Under the pieces are notes generated by a model. It saw only the letters and a list, made by a program, of their open reading frames with translations. It searched no databases and was not told the origin of the DNA. Shown one piece after another: positions 35,342 through 44,083 of a DNA stretch of 53,514 nt. The DNA comes from an uncultured Roseburia sp. Lineage in GTDB: Bacteria; Bacillota; Clostridia; Lachnospirales; Lachnospiraceae. Positions within the stretch are counted from its first letter, which is position 1, and each line of letters opens with the position of its first letter. The position numbers and the translations under genes are program-made. The stretch spans positions 1 to 53,514 of the forward strand of contig UQAQ01000019.1 of NCBI GenBank assembly GCA_900539115.1, given 5' to 3'.

Positions 35342-37221
35342 GCCTGCCTCCATTCCATGCAGACACCTGAACCAAATTTGGCGGCTCCACATCCACTACA
35401 TTTTGCCCGGCAATTCGGGGTCACTTTTTCCTGCAGGGAATTTTCATATTCGCGATACAGGAAATTCTTGGAAACTCCAATGTCAATAAAATCCCATGGG
35501 AAAATTTCATCTTTGCCGCGCTCCCGGTAATTATAAAAATAGCGCGAAACACCATTTTCATCCATTACCTGTTCCCATACATCTTCTTTAAAATAATCCG
35601 TCCACGCGTCAAAAATACAGCCTCTGCGATACGCATCTTCGATCACTTTACACAGTTTGCGGTCTCCTCTGGCAAAGATTCCCTCTAACTCGGAAGTAAC
35701 CGCATCGTGACATTGATAACGGATCGAGCGCTGGTTTAACTGCTCTTTCACTTTTCCAAGCAGAAAACGCCGCTTCGACTCAAACTGTTCTGCCGTATTC
35801 ATCGGCGACCATTGGAATGGCGTAAAGGGTTTCGGTACAAAAAAGGACGAACTTGCCACGATCTCCGGCCGTCCATGACGTTCTTCTTTGGGCAGTTCAA
35901 AATATTTGGCAGCAATTTTATCTGCCAATACCGCGATCTGCTCGATATCGTCTTCCCGCTCGCCCGGAAGTCCAAGCATAAAGTACAATTTTACACGGTT
36001 CCAGCCGCCCTGAAATGCCTCCCATGCGCCCGACAAGATCACTTCTTCGGTAAGACCTTTATTGATCACATTACGCATTCGCTGGGATCCTGCCTCCGGT
36101 GCAAACGTCAGACTGCTCTTTTTGACATCCTGCACTTTACTCATGACATCGAGCGAAAAGGCATCGATTCGCAGTGACGGCAGCGAAATATTGATCTTTC
36201 GCTCATCACATTCATCAATCAGAAAATACACCAATTCCGATAATTCTTTATAGTCACTGGAGCTCAATGAACTCAGTGTGATTTCCTCATATCCGGTATT
36301 ATCGAGCATCGTAACTGCCATTTTTTTCAGATAATCAATGTCTCTCGGACGGATCGGACGATAGATCATCCCCGCTTGGCAAAAACGGCATCCGCGGATA
36401 CATCCCCGCTGAATCTCCAGCACAACGCGGTCCTGCGTCGCCTTGATATAAGGAACCAATGGCTTCTCCGGATAATACGTATGAGTCAGATTATTGACGA
36501 CCTGTTTTTTCACCTTTTCCGGTGCCGTTTCGCAGTTTGGCACCATGGCATGGATCGTTCCATCCTGATTATACGTAATATCGTACAAAGATGGCACATA
36601 GATTCCATCTACCGTCGCCGCAATCTCCAAAAATTCCCGTCTTGATTTTCCTGATTTTTTCCATTCTTTATATTTATCCAAAAGTTCACGATACGACGTC
36701 TCACCCTCACCGATATAAACCAGATCAAAAAAGTCTGCGATCGGTTCCGGATTATACGTACAAGGTCCTCCGCAGACGACAAACGGATCTTCCATCGTGC
36801 GGTCTTTCGTATACAGCGGAATCCCGGACAGATCTAACACCTGCAAAATATTGGTATAACACATTTCATACTGCAGTGTAATCCCTAAAAAGTCAAACTC
36901 TTTGATCGGCTGCTGGCTCTCAAGCGCAAACAACGGAATGTGCTTTTCCCGCATAATCTTGTCAAGATCCGGCCACGGAGAATAGACTCTCTCGCAATAC
37001 GTGTCTTCCCACTGATTAAACATATCATATAATATCTGGATTCCCAGATGCGACATTCCGATCTCATACACATCCGGGAAACACATGCAAAACCGGACAT
37101 CTACCGATGCCGGGTCTTTTTTTACCATATTAATTTCATTTCCTGTATATCTGGCAGGTTTTTCTACACTCATCAGAATTTCATCCGAAAGTGCCAAAAA
37201 ACGTCTATTTTTCAAAGCCAT
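35338..37221 (-). CDS. TIGR03960 B12-binding-domain radical-SAM protein
   Basis: A 627-residue protein with an N-terminal cobalamin-binding-like region and a radical-SAM core whose cluster cysteines are C-x3-C-x2-C in RGCIRGCRFCQAGM (about 275). A further Cys-rich C-terminus ends CRAKCSGCGAAKFGSGVC. It is the first gene of the operon with TIGR03936 and RNase G, an arrangement widely conserved in Firmicutes. The reaction is unknown. AGGAG lies 10 nt before the ATG. Confidence 0.93.
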   Translation of the reverse strand: MALKNRRFLALSDEILMSVEKPARYTGNEINMVKKDPASVDVRFCMCFPDVYEIGMSHLGIQILYDMFNQWEDTYCERVYSPWPDLDKIMREKHIPLFALESQQPIKEFDFLGITLQYEMCYTNILQVLDLSGIPLYTKDRTMEDPFVVCGGPCTYNPEPIADFFDLVYIGEGETSYRELLDKYKEWKKSGKSRREFLEIAATVDGIYVPSLYDITYNQDGTIHAMVPNCETAPEKVKKQVVNNLTHTYYPEKPLVPYIKATQDRVVLEIQRGCIRGCRFCQAGMIYRPIRPRDIDYLKKMAVTMLDNTGYEEITLSSLSSSDYKELSELVYFLIDECDERKINISLPSLRIDAFSLDVMSKVQDVKKSSLTFAPEAGSQRMRNVINKGLTEEVILSGAWEAFQGGWNRVKLYFMLGLPGEREDDIEQIAVLADKIAAKYFELPKEERHGRPEIVASSSFFVPKPFTPFQWSPMNTAEQFESKRRFLLGKVKEQLNQRSIRYQCHDAVTSELEGIFARGDRKLCKVIEDAYRRGCIFDAWTDYFKEDVWEQVMDENGVSRYFYNYRERGKDEIFPWDFIDIGVSKNFLYREYENSLQEKVTPNCRAKCSGCGAAKFGSGVCMEWRQA

Positions 37222-37261
37222 AATGATATCTGCTCCTGTTCTTAATGTTCGTCACTTTTTC

Positions 37262-37326
37262 ATTATAACATTCTTGAAAATTCTCTACAAGAATAAATTG
37301 CTTTTTTTTGCCTGCTATGCTAAAAT
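37262..37326. promoter_or_regulatory. Divergent promoters of the radical-SAM operon and zinc-ribbon gene
   Basis: Minus: -35 TTGTAG (37285-37290), 17 bp, -10 TATAAT (37262-37267). Plus: -35 TTGCTT (37298-37303), 17 bp, -10 TAAAAT (37321-37326). The two -35 boxes are 7 bp apart. Confidence 0.7.
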
Positions 37327-37363
37327 TATGTCTAGAATTATGCTTTAAGAAAGGAGCTTATTT

Positions 37364-38293
37364 ATGTGGTGTCCAAAATGTAGAAATGAATATATTAATG
37401 GAGTTACTACTTGTGTAGACTGCGGTTGTGATCTGGTCGAGGAACTTCCGGAAGAAATCGACGAAAACGAACCGGTTGCCATCGGCTCTCTCGCCAAAGA
37501 AGAAACAGCTGCTAAACTTGTCAGTTACTTAAACCGCGCGGGACTGCTCAGTTGTGCTGTACGTCCACAGCCGGAAAATGAAGAGGGTGAAATCCCTGCC
37601 TACGATATTATCGTCGCCGGAAAAGAATTGGTTTATATCCATCAGCTCTTTGATGGTCTGACCGAAGACGCTGATGACGACGAGAATCCGGATCTGGAAC
37701 TTCTGCTTCCGAAATTCGAAGAAAAATATGCTGAAATTCAAGATGAGGAAGCAAATAAACTTCTCTCTGACCTTCGTACGGAAGCCAGTACCGTTTATGT
37801 CAATAAAAAAGATACCTATTCGGATTTTAAATTCAGTGGAATCAGTTTTATCGTGTTTGCTGTCCTTGGTTATCTTTTTGCACTCTTAAACGGCTTGGGT
37901 GTGTTGACAATATTTAACACATTTTCTGTTGTCGTTTTAACGATTGTATTTACCATTTTTATGATTATCGGAATTTCTTCGATCCATAAAGCAAACACTA
38001 TCAAAACGCTTGTTTCGGAAGAAGAAAATGTACTCGAAGACGTTGAAAATTACATCGCAGAACATTTTACCGATGACTATTTTGCTTCTCTTCCATCGGA
38101 TGAAAGCCTGAGTGACGAGGAAAATTTCCTGATGATCACAGACCGGTTAAAAGTCGAATTGACCGAAGCATTTCCATTGTTCAGCCGAGGATACATCGAT
38201 CAGCTGGTGGATGATCGCTACGGCGAATATTTAGATTCTAAGGAAAGCGAAGAAACGGAAGAAGCAAGCGAAGACGAAAATGTAGAAGAATAA
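37364..38293 (+). CDS. Zinc-ribbon membrane protein, function unknown
   Basis: A 309-residue protein. An N-terminal zinc ribbon is clear: Cys3-x2-Cys6 and Cys17-x2-Cys20. An acidic stretch follows (20-155) with a segment about 38-110 resembling a DUF2007-like signal-transducing fold, then two membrane helices (about 160-210) and a long acidic cytoplasmic or external tail ending in repeated E/D. AAAGGAG precedes the ATG. Single gene with its own promoter and terminator. Function not assigned. Confidence 0.8.
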   Translation: MWCPKCRNEYINGVTTCVDCGCDLVEELPEEIDENEPVAIGSLAKEETAAKLVSYLNRAGLLSCAVRPQPENEEGEIPAYDIIVAGKELVYIHQLFDGLTEDADDDENPDLELLLPKFEEKYAEIQDEEANKLLSDLRTEASTVYVNKKDTYSDFKFSGISFIVFAVLGYLFALLNGLGVLTIFNTFSVVVLTIVFTIFMIIGISSIHKANTIKTLVSEEENVLEDVENYIAEHFTDDYFASLPSDESLSDEENFLMITDRLKVELTEAFPLFSRGYIDQLVDDRYGEYLDSKESEETEEASEDENVEE

Positions 38294-38311
38294 GTAGAAG
38301 AATAAAATCAA

Positions 38312-38336
38312 AGGGTTGTCCAAAACGGGCAACCCT
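38312..38336. terminator. Terminator between zinc-ribbon and MATE genes
   Basis: 10-bp stem (38312-38321 with 38327-38336, one G-U on plus) followed by CTTTATTCT. It separates two convergent genes and may act both ways. Confidence 0.8.
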
Positions 38337-38343
38337 CTTTATT

Positions 38344-39672
38344 CTATGAAATAACTTTTTTTGTCTGCCATTTTCCCGATAAATAACGGATGACAAAGAA
38401 CAGGGATCGCACACCCCAGTCAATAAACATGCCATACCATACTCCCAAAATCCCAAGATTACATACCACGGCAAGAAAATAACTGCAAAGTACGCGGAAC
38501 ATCCACATGGACAAAATTCCGGTAATCATCGTATATTTGACGTCTCCCGCCGCCCGCAATGCATTTGGCAGGGTAAAACTGAGCGGCCAGATAAAGACTG
38601 CGACGGAACTGAACCAGCGAAGCACTTCTACCGCCATATCGGTCGCCTCTTTCGACAGTGAAAACACACCAACCACCTGCGGAGCAAAGACAAACAATAA
38701 GGCGTTCATAATCCAGTCGCCGGCATACGCAAGCACCATCAATTTCTTTGTATATTTTTTCGCCTGCTCTATTTCTCCGGCTCCCAGACAATTTCCGACA
38801 ACCGTGATCAGGGCAAGTCCCATCGACATCCCCGGAATATTGGGAAATTCAATAACTGAATAACTGACTGAGTTTGCCGCGATTGCCGCCGTCCCAAATC
38901 TCGTGATCATGCTTACTACCATCAGTTTTCCCACTTGAAACATACTATTTTCGATTCCACTTGGAATTCCAATCCGCAAAATTCTCGTTATCATTTTTCG
39001 ATTCGGCAGCAGTTCCCGCAATCGTTTCAGCTGCAATGGATTGTATGGTTTTGTCACCAAAATGACCATGCATATTCCACACACAATGCGGCTGACCAAT
39101 GTAGCAAGTGCCACACCAAGCACGCCATATCCCATCATAACAAGCACGGCATTTAGCACAATATTGATTGCATTCATAACCACACTAAGGATCATACTGA
39201 CTTTGCTGTTTCCGACACTTCGAAAAATGGCCGCGCCGGCATTATACACACCCAGGAACGGATAAGATAACGCCGTTACAAACATATAAATCCATGCACT
39301 GTGCATTACCGTCTCTTCAACTTTTCCAAAAATTGCCGGCAACATCCGGTGTCCAAATACGGCACAGATCAATGCAGCCACCACCGAAAACACAAGAAGC
39401 ACGGTTTCCAGCTGTGCCGCCGCAAATGTCGCCTCTTCGGTATCTTTCCGTCCATTGTACTGACTACAGACGACGGCTCCTCCGGTCGCCAGCGCCGCCA
39501 TCACCTGTATGATAAGCAGATTGATATTGGTCGTCAATGCCACACCCGACACAGCGGCTTCTCCTGCTTTCGACACCATCAGCGTATCGACCATTCCTAC
39601 CATAACATTCAAAAACTGCTCAAACATCAGTGGCAGGATCAATGCTTTTAATTGTTTTCTATTGTAAATCAA
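38344..39672 (-). CDS. MATE-family multidrug exporter
   Basis: A 442-residue inner-membrane antiporter with about 12 spans in two related halves (1-220 and 230-442). N-terminal LPLMFEQFLNVMVGMVDTLM carries the family pattern, and the repeat start RILRIGIPSGIENSMFQVG the second. Substrate not predictable; coupling to Na+ or H+. The start is TTG at 39672, overlapping the upstream phosphatase stop (TTGA); the nearest GGAGAGG is 14 nt away, so translation may be coupled. Confidence 0.9.
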   Translation of the reverse strand: MIYNRKQLKALILPLMFEQFLNVMVGMVDTLMVSKAGEAAVSGVALTTNINLLIIQVMAALATGGAVVCSQYNGRKDTEEATFAAAQLETVLLVFSVVAALICAVFGHRMLPAIFGKVEETVMHSAWIYMFVTALSYPFLGVYNAGAAIFRSVGNSKVSMILSVVMNAINIVLNAVLVMMGYGVLGVALATLVSRIVCGICMVILVTKPYNPLQLKRLRELLPNRKMITRILRIGIPSGIENSMFQVGKLMVVSMITRFGTAAIAANSVSYSVIEFPNIPGMSMGLALITVVGNCLGAGEIEQAKKYTKKLMVLAYAGDWIMNALLFVFAPQVVGVFSLSKEATDMAVEVLRWFSSVAVFIWPLSFTLPNALRAAGDVKYTMITGILSMWMFRVLCSYFLAVVCNLGILGVWYGMFIDWGVRSLFFVIRYLSGKWQTKKVIS

Positions 39673-40145
39673 CTCCGGGTCACGACCTCTCCTTTTTGAA
39701 TCAAATAGGAAAGAAAGGCATCACACGCCTCGTCCACATCGCGGTAAGTCCGTTCAAAATCCCCGGTATACCACGGATCCGCAATACTTCTTTCCTCCCC
39801 GGCAAAAGACAAAAATTTGTAAATCTTTTTGTCTTTGTCTTCGCCAAAGACGCGTTTCATATTGCGGATGTTCATGTCGTCCATCCCAATCAAATAGTCA
39901 TATTCGTCATAATCTTTTTTACGGATCTGTCTCGCCCTCTTGCCATAACAGCTGATGCCAAGCCTCGACAGAATCTGCTGTGTGCCATGATGCGGCATAT
40001 TTCCAATTTCTTCCGTACTGGTTGCCGCAGATTCGATATGAAACTGCTCTCCCAGTCCTAGTTTTTGAACTTTGTCACGGAAAATAAATTCGCACATGGG
40101 GGAGCGACAGATATTGCCGTGGCAGATGAATAAAACGTTTATCAT
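39669..40145 (-). CDS. Low-molecular-weight protein-tyrosine phosphatase
   Basis: A 158-residue cytoplasmic phosphatase. Active-site loop CHGNICRS (Cys-x5-Arg-Ser, residues 8-15) and general-acid aspartate in IADPWYTGDF. The frame continues to 40217, but AAAGGAG and the family N-terminus MINVLFICHGN fix the ATG at 40145. Targets unknown. Last gene before the accessory region. Confidence 0.95.
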   Translation of the reverse strand: MINVLFICHGNICRSPMCEFIFRDKVQKLGLGEQFHIESAATSTEEIGNMPHHGTQQILSRLGISCYGKRARQIRKKDYDEYDYLIGMDDMNIRNMKRVFGEDKDKKIYKFLSFAGEERSIADPWYTGDFERTYRDVDEACDAFLSYLIQKGEVVTRS

Positions 40146-40295
40146 AGGTTTGATTCTCCTTTGTTTTGTCTTGTAAAGCCAAGTTTTGCAAGGGCTTTCG
40201 GTGTTGTTGTTATACACTCTGAAAATGCAAATTGTTGCATATCAAAGCAAAATTGAGTATGTTGTTACTACCTATTTAGTAGTAAACTAAACTTT

Positions 40296-41342
40296 TTAAT
40301 TATTTTCATAATAATGAAAATCAATTCTATATTCCTCATCATTAACCCAATAAACAACTATTTGCAGAATAGTATCTATTTTCGTCTCATCAGGAACCAT
40401 TTTCCTTATTAGCTCATTTGGAATACAAGAATCATGTTGTGAGCTTAAAAATAAAACAATATAGTTTTGCTGAACATTTCGCAGATTTCCAATCACTCCA
40501 AACTCTTTGCTCTTAGATTTACTAATCGCTTTATCTAACCTTTCAACAAATGGTTTGATTTCCACTCTGCAAAAATGCGCAAAGAACTTAACTAATTTAA
40601 ACTCTGCAGAGTCCACCGAACGAACTTTCGTATGTTCTGGCAACTTATGCAAAAAACCTTGGAAGATTAATAATTCTTTCTTCATACTTGTAGCTCTACA
40701 AACACCATATTCAGTTGCAAGGAATTGATAAACTAAAGATTCGTTATTCCGTTTTGAAATAGAAATATTACCTTCTTTATCCTCATACATATACATGTCG
40801 GCCTCTCCGTTTTTTTCATAGAAATCCAAACGCCACTCTAAATAATCTGCAATTTCTATCGGAGTAATTAGGGTCTCACAAACTCTCTTAAAATCAGAAA
40901 AAGACATGCAATTAACATTCATTCCTTCATCTGAATGTTTCCACACAACGGGTTTGTATGTTTTTATGTTTTCATTCATAAAAATAATTAGGGGAACAAT
41001 TTTAGCCGTTTCATTCAATTTAACATCCATAGTTCTTCTATTTTCAAATGTTGGTAAGTCCCCCGACCGAATGAATGAAATAGAATCTTTTATCTGTTTT
41101 TTTGCTGCCCTGCAGTGTCTGCCAAGCCACTTTACTTCTTTTTTCTCATCATCAGTTAAATCTTTATCATTTCTCGATTTTAATTGTATTGCAATTATAA
41201 TATCACCGATATTCAATAGAACATCCGCAACCTCTTTTTCTGTATCATTCTCTGGAACAAACTTTAAATCATCTAATACTAATTCTTTATAGAAGTACAT
41301 TTGTGAAAATGCGCTTAATATTTTTTCTGACTCATTAACCAT
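40296..41342 (-). CDS. Hypothetical protein with PD-(D/E)XK-like N-terminus
   Basis: A 348-residue protein I do not recognise. The first 60 residues look like a nuclease core: Glu37, Asp47 in NIGDIIIAIQLKSRN, then Gln53-x-Lys55, matching the E...D...(E/Q)xK pattern of PD-(D/E)XK folds. The remainder is mixed alpha/beta without known motifs. AAGGTGAG precedes the ATG. It is AT-rich relative to the core genes. It stands third in a same-strand cassette after an AlbA_2-like and a RES-domain gene, with gaps of about 120 and 100 bp that may each contain a promoter. A nuclease role is an inference from the motif. Confidence 0.55.
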   Translation of the reverse strand: MVNESEKILSAFSQMYFYKELVLDDLKFVPENDTEKEVADVLLNIGDIIIAIQLKSRNDKDLTDDEKKEVKWLGRHCRAAKKQIKDSISFIRSGDLPTFENRRTMDVKLNETAKIVPLIIFMNENIKTYKPVVWKHSDEGMNVNCMSFSDFKRVCETLITPIEIADYLEWRLDFYEKNGEADMYMYEDKEGNISISKRNNESLVYQFLATEYGVCRATSMKKELLIFQGFLHKLPEHTKVRSVDSAEFKLVKFFAHFCRVEIKPFVERLDKAISKSKSKEFGVIGNLRNVQQNYIVLFLSSQHDSCIPNELIRKMVPDETKIDTILQIVVYWVNDEEYRIDFHYYENN

Positions 41343-41459
41343 AAATGCTCACCTTTTTTTATATAAATTTCTCTAACACTAAACTGGGTAGTCATTAAAA
41401 AGACTGTCATGTAATATTTTTAAAGCATGGTTTAAAATATTAATACTTATAATGTTATG

Positions 41460-42683
41460 TTATTCACATCCTTTAACAATCAACATGGAGTTTTCTTTTG
41501 CCTTAACAGAATCCGCATCAAATAAAACAACATTTGTTCCATGTTTTCCATATTTTCTCATACGAGTACTCGGATATATAATTCCGCCATATTCCTTTTT
41601 TTCAAAATATTCAGCTAAAATATGAAATGATTTATAACAACGTTCTTTCTTAATTTTGTCATTGTCTTCGTCATCATCTAATGGAACAAAAATCGCACTG
41701 CACAGTGCGGATAACAAATATTTGCCAGCAAATTCTGTCGCCAGCATTTTTGTTTTATCTTCTATTGCATTTGCTATTAAATCATAGTTATTTTTATTAA
41801 TCAAATTCTCAATATAATCTTGCGTTATTATATTTAGCTTAATTTGAGTATCTAACCATATATCTCCAACTGAAAGTTCTTGATAATCTAAATTGATTAA
41901 CAACTGTTTTTTTTCACTCTTTTCATTCTGTGATACGAATCTGCATATTGTATAATTTTCATAGCTTTTCGAACGAAGTTCTCTTAACACTGTTTCTTGT
42001 GCATTTTCTCTATCATCCTGTTCAATAACCAAATAATTATATCTCTTATTTGGTGGATTCCAACGATTAAGAATATTGTTATCCTCTGCTACCTTAATAG
42101 ATGGCGGATATAAATCTTTTACAGCATTATATTCGCCTCTTCTTCCCCTCAGCAAAGTACCCAAAGATGACTTTTCTACAAAAAAACTTTTCTGACATAC
42201 ATGTATAATATTTTCAAACATGTCATCTAACAACTCTATTAAATTTTTCCCATAGAAATCATTCTCATCATACTCTGCTTTTAAAAATGGATTAATATAA
42301 TCCCAATGCTCTTTAAGTGATATTTCCGTTTTATAGAATTCAATTTCCTTCAAAAAATTATTAAATAATTTTTGTATATTACTTCTTGAATACAATTTTT
42401 CATATTTTACAAGCATTTCAATATACAATTGTATAAATTCTATATGCTCACCCAGAATGTCAATGGAAAGAGTTAATGTATCGTTAATTGTATGCAATAT
42501 AAACGCTAACGTATATTCATCACTATTACTCCAAATTTTATTTCTAATAATCAAGCCAAATTTTTTTAACCATTCTGAATATAATGGCATTAATTCTTCC
42601 AGCCTTGTTGCCTCGCAAATCATATCATATTTTGTTGGAAATAATACTTTTTCCTTCTTATTCTTTTTCGATTTTTCTGTCAT
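41460..42683 (-). CDS. RES-domain (NAD+ phosphorylase-like) protein with helical N-terminus
   Basis: A 407-residue protein. The C-terminal half (about 200-395) carries RES features: RWNPP (207-211), YNYLVIEQDD leading to ETVLREL (230-236), and GGIIYPSTR (366-374) with TNVVLFD. These supply Arg207, Tyr217, Glu230 and Ser372, matching the Arg/Tyr/Glu/Ser set of RES toxins that break NAD+. The first 170 residues are a Lys-rich, mostly helical region with no match I know. AAAGGAG precedes the ATG. No Xre-type antitoxin adjoins it, unlike classical RES-Xre pairs. Most likely an NAD-depleting effector. Confidence 0.7.
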   Translation of the reverse strand: MTEKSKKNKKEKVLFPTKYDMICEATRLEELMPLYSEWLKKFGLIIRNKIWSNSDEYTLAFILHTINDTLTLSIDILGEHIEFIQLYIEMLVKYEKLYSRSNIQKLFNNFLKEIEFYKTEISLKEHWDYINPFLKAEYDENDFYGKNLIELLDDMFENIIHVCQKSFFVEKSSLGTLLRGRRGEYNAVKDLYPPSIKVAEDNNILNRWNPPNKRYNYLVIEQDDRENAQETVLRELRSKSYENYTICRFVSQNEKSEKKQLLINLDYQELSVGDIWLDTQIKLNIITQDYIENLINKNNYDLIANAIEDKTKMLATEFAGKYLLSALCSAIFVPLDDDEDNDKIKKERCYKSFHILAEYFEKKEYGGIIYPSTRMRKYGKHGTNVVLFDADSVKAKENSMLIVKGCE

Positions 42684-42743
42684 AAAAGACTCCTTTCCAG
42701 CACAAATACATATAATATAAGTGCTTTAATCAATTATTTTAGA

Positions 42744-42773
42744 CATATACATCCGCAAAAAATAACTAGTCAA
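42744..42773 (-). promoter_or_regulatory. Possible promoter of the RES-domain gene
   Basis: Minus-strand TTGACT (42768-42773), 18-bp spacer, TATATG (42744-42749). It would allow the gene to be expressed apart from the AlbA_2-like gene upstream. Confidence 0.4.
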
Positions 42774-42781
42774 CAGAATTT

Positions 42782-43954
42782 TCATTTATCAACAATGGAC
42801 CAAGACCTCCAATCTTCATATAACCATGCAATTTTAGCAACTTGATATGCAGAAAACATCAGTCCTCCTAAATTTTCTTTTTTATCTTCTTGTATTTGAT
42901 ATTTATAATTATCATTTATTTCCTCGTCACTATGATCATCAAAGTGTTCAAAAACATACATATCAAATTCCTTTTTTTGATCTTCATTTTCAAAAACTAA
43001 AATCTGATGATAATTCGGTTCTCTACTAGAAATATCACAGCTTCTATGAGTAAATATTTTTAACATTTTACCCTCAATTGAATCCAGCAAATAATAGCTA
43101 TACCAGAAATCCATTTTTCCCTTTACTTCAGCATTTCGAGCTTCTGGTAAATATTTTCTAAATTCATCAAAACTCCATAGCACCGATTCATAAATAGGGG
43201 TATTATGATACATAATATTTAATCTGGCAAGGTACATAACAGGATGTGCATAAAATGCAGCTGCAGGAACCCATCCTTGCTGCATATCTTCCATCTGAAC
43301 AATTTGAAATTCCGGGAAGTCGATATGATAACAATATTTTTTATTTCCCCAATCAAATACCCATTTATCAGTATCATCAAGCAATCTATTAAGTCGTTCC
43401 ATAATCGACAGATCTATGCCAAAACGTTTTCGCCATAAAAACTCAATATCATTAATATCCGCTTGTTTATCTATAGCCGTATTATTATCTACAACCCTTG
43501 TGTAAATATGATACGCACGGACAATTTTACCGTATGATTTACCTTTTTGATTTTTGATAGACTTATCTCTATAATCGTTTTCTAAATAATACGGAACCAC
43601 TGCACTATCTTTTATAACAAGAATGTCTAGCTGATGATTCTCCAATACAATCGTGTGTACCTCTATTCGTGGTCTAACCCCTCCAGCAAAACTAACGCTC
43701 CGTAATATATCCGTTATTCCCTGTTGGTTTCGTCGATTAGCATCCGATTCAACACCTATTATTTGTAATGTTTTATCCTCCACACAAAAAATAATATAAG
43801 AATCCCTTCGTGGACGATTATTTGCCATACAAATAATATCATGAACCAATTCCGCTTTATCATGCTGATGTTCCTGCTTAAAATCCCACCAATCATCTTC
43901 GCGCTTAGTAGCTAATAGTTCCACAACTAGAGCTGTTAATTCTTCTTGATCCAT
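42782..43954 (-). CDS. Schlafen AlbA_2-domain protein
   Basis: A 390-residue protein whose first 130 residues match the AlbA_2 (Schlafen-core) pattern: EDDWWDFKQEHQ (19-30), ELVHDIICMANN (35-46), SYIIFCVED (52-60), and a conserved second strand set near 100-115. This domain binds nucleic acid or acts as an RNase in relatives. The remaining 250 residues have no recognisable motif. The first in-frame ATG is part of GGAGG itself, so the ATG at 43954 is the start. Separated from hsdR by 130 bp holding a perfect inverted repeat. Confidence 0.72.
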   Translation of the reverse strand: MDQEELTALVVELLATKREDDWWDFKQEHQHDKAELVHDIICMANNRPRRDSYIIFCVEDKTLQIIGVESDANRRNQQGITDILRSVSFAGGVRPRIEVHTIVLENHQLDILVIKDSAVVPYYLENDYRDKSIKNQKGKSYGKIVRAYHIYTRVVDNNTAIDKQADINDIEFLWRKRFGIDLSIMERLNRLLDDTDKWVFDWGNKKYCYHIDFPEFQIVQMEDMQQGWVPAAAFYAHPVMYLARLNIMYHNTPIYESVLWSFDEFRKYLPEARNAEVKGKMDFWYSYYLLDSIEGKMLKIFTHRSCDISSREPNYHQILVFENEDQKKEFDMYVFEHFDDHSDEEINDNYKYQIQEDKKENLGGLMFSAYQVAKIAWLYEDWRSWSIVDK

Positions 43955-44017
43955 AAATACCTCCATACAACCTCAATTAATATCCATTAAAATATTAATC
44001 ACCAGCATCAAAAATAT

Positions 44018-44041
44018 TATTTGATATTTAACTATCAAATA
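44018..44041. repeat. Perfect 9-bp inverted repeat upstream of the AlbA_2-like gene
   Basis: TATTTGATA (44018-44026) and TATCAAATA (44033-44041) with a 6-nt spacer. It lies 64 bp before the AlbA_2-like start and 43 bp after the hsdR stop. No T run follows, so an operator is as likely as a terminator. Confidence 0.5.
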
Positions 44042-44083
44042 CCAATAAATTCTTGTTCACTTTCGGAATGCTCCACAACCAAG

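Noticed and set aside
40146..40295. Attachment site or integration repeat at the island's left edge
   Set aside because: Small hairpins (e.g. AAAGCC/GGCTTT near 40,175) are present, but no tRNA gene, integrase or matching repeat at the other end was found.
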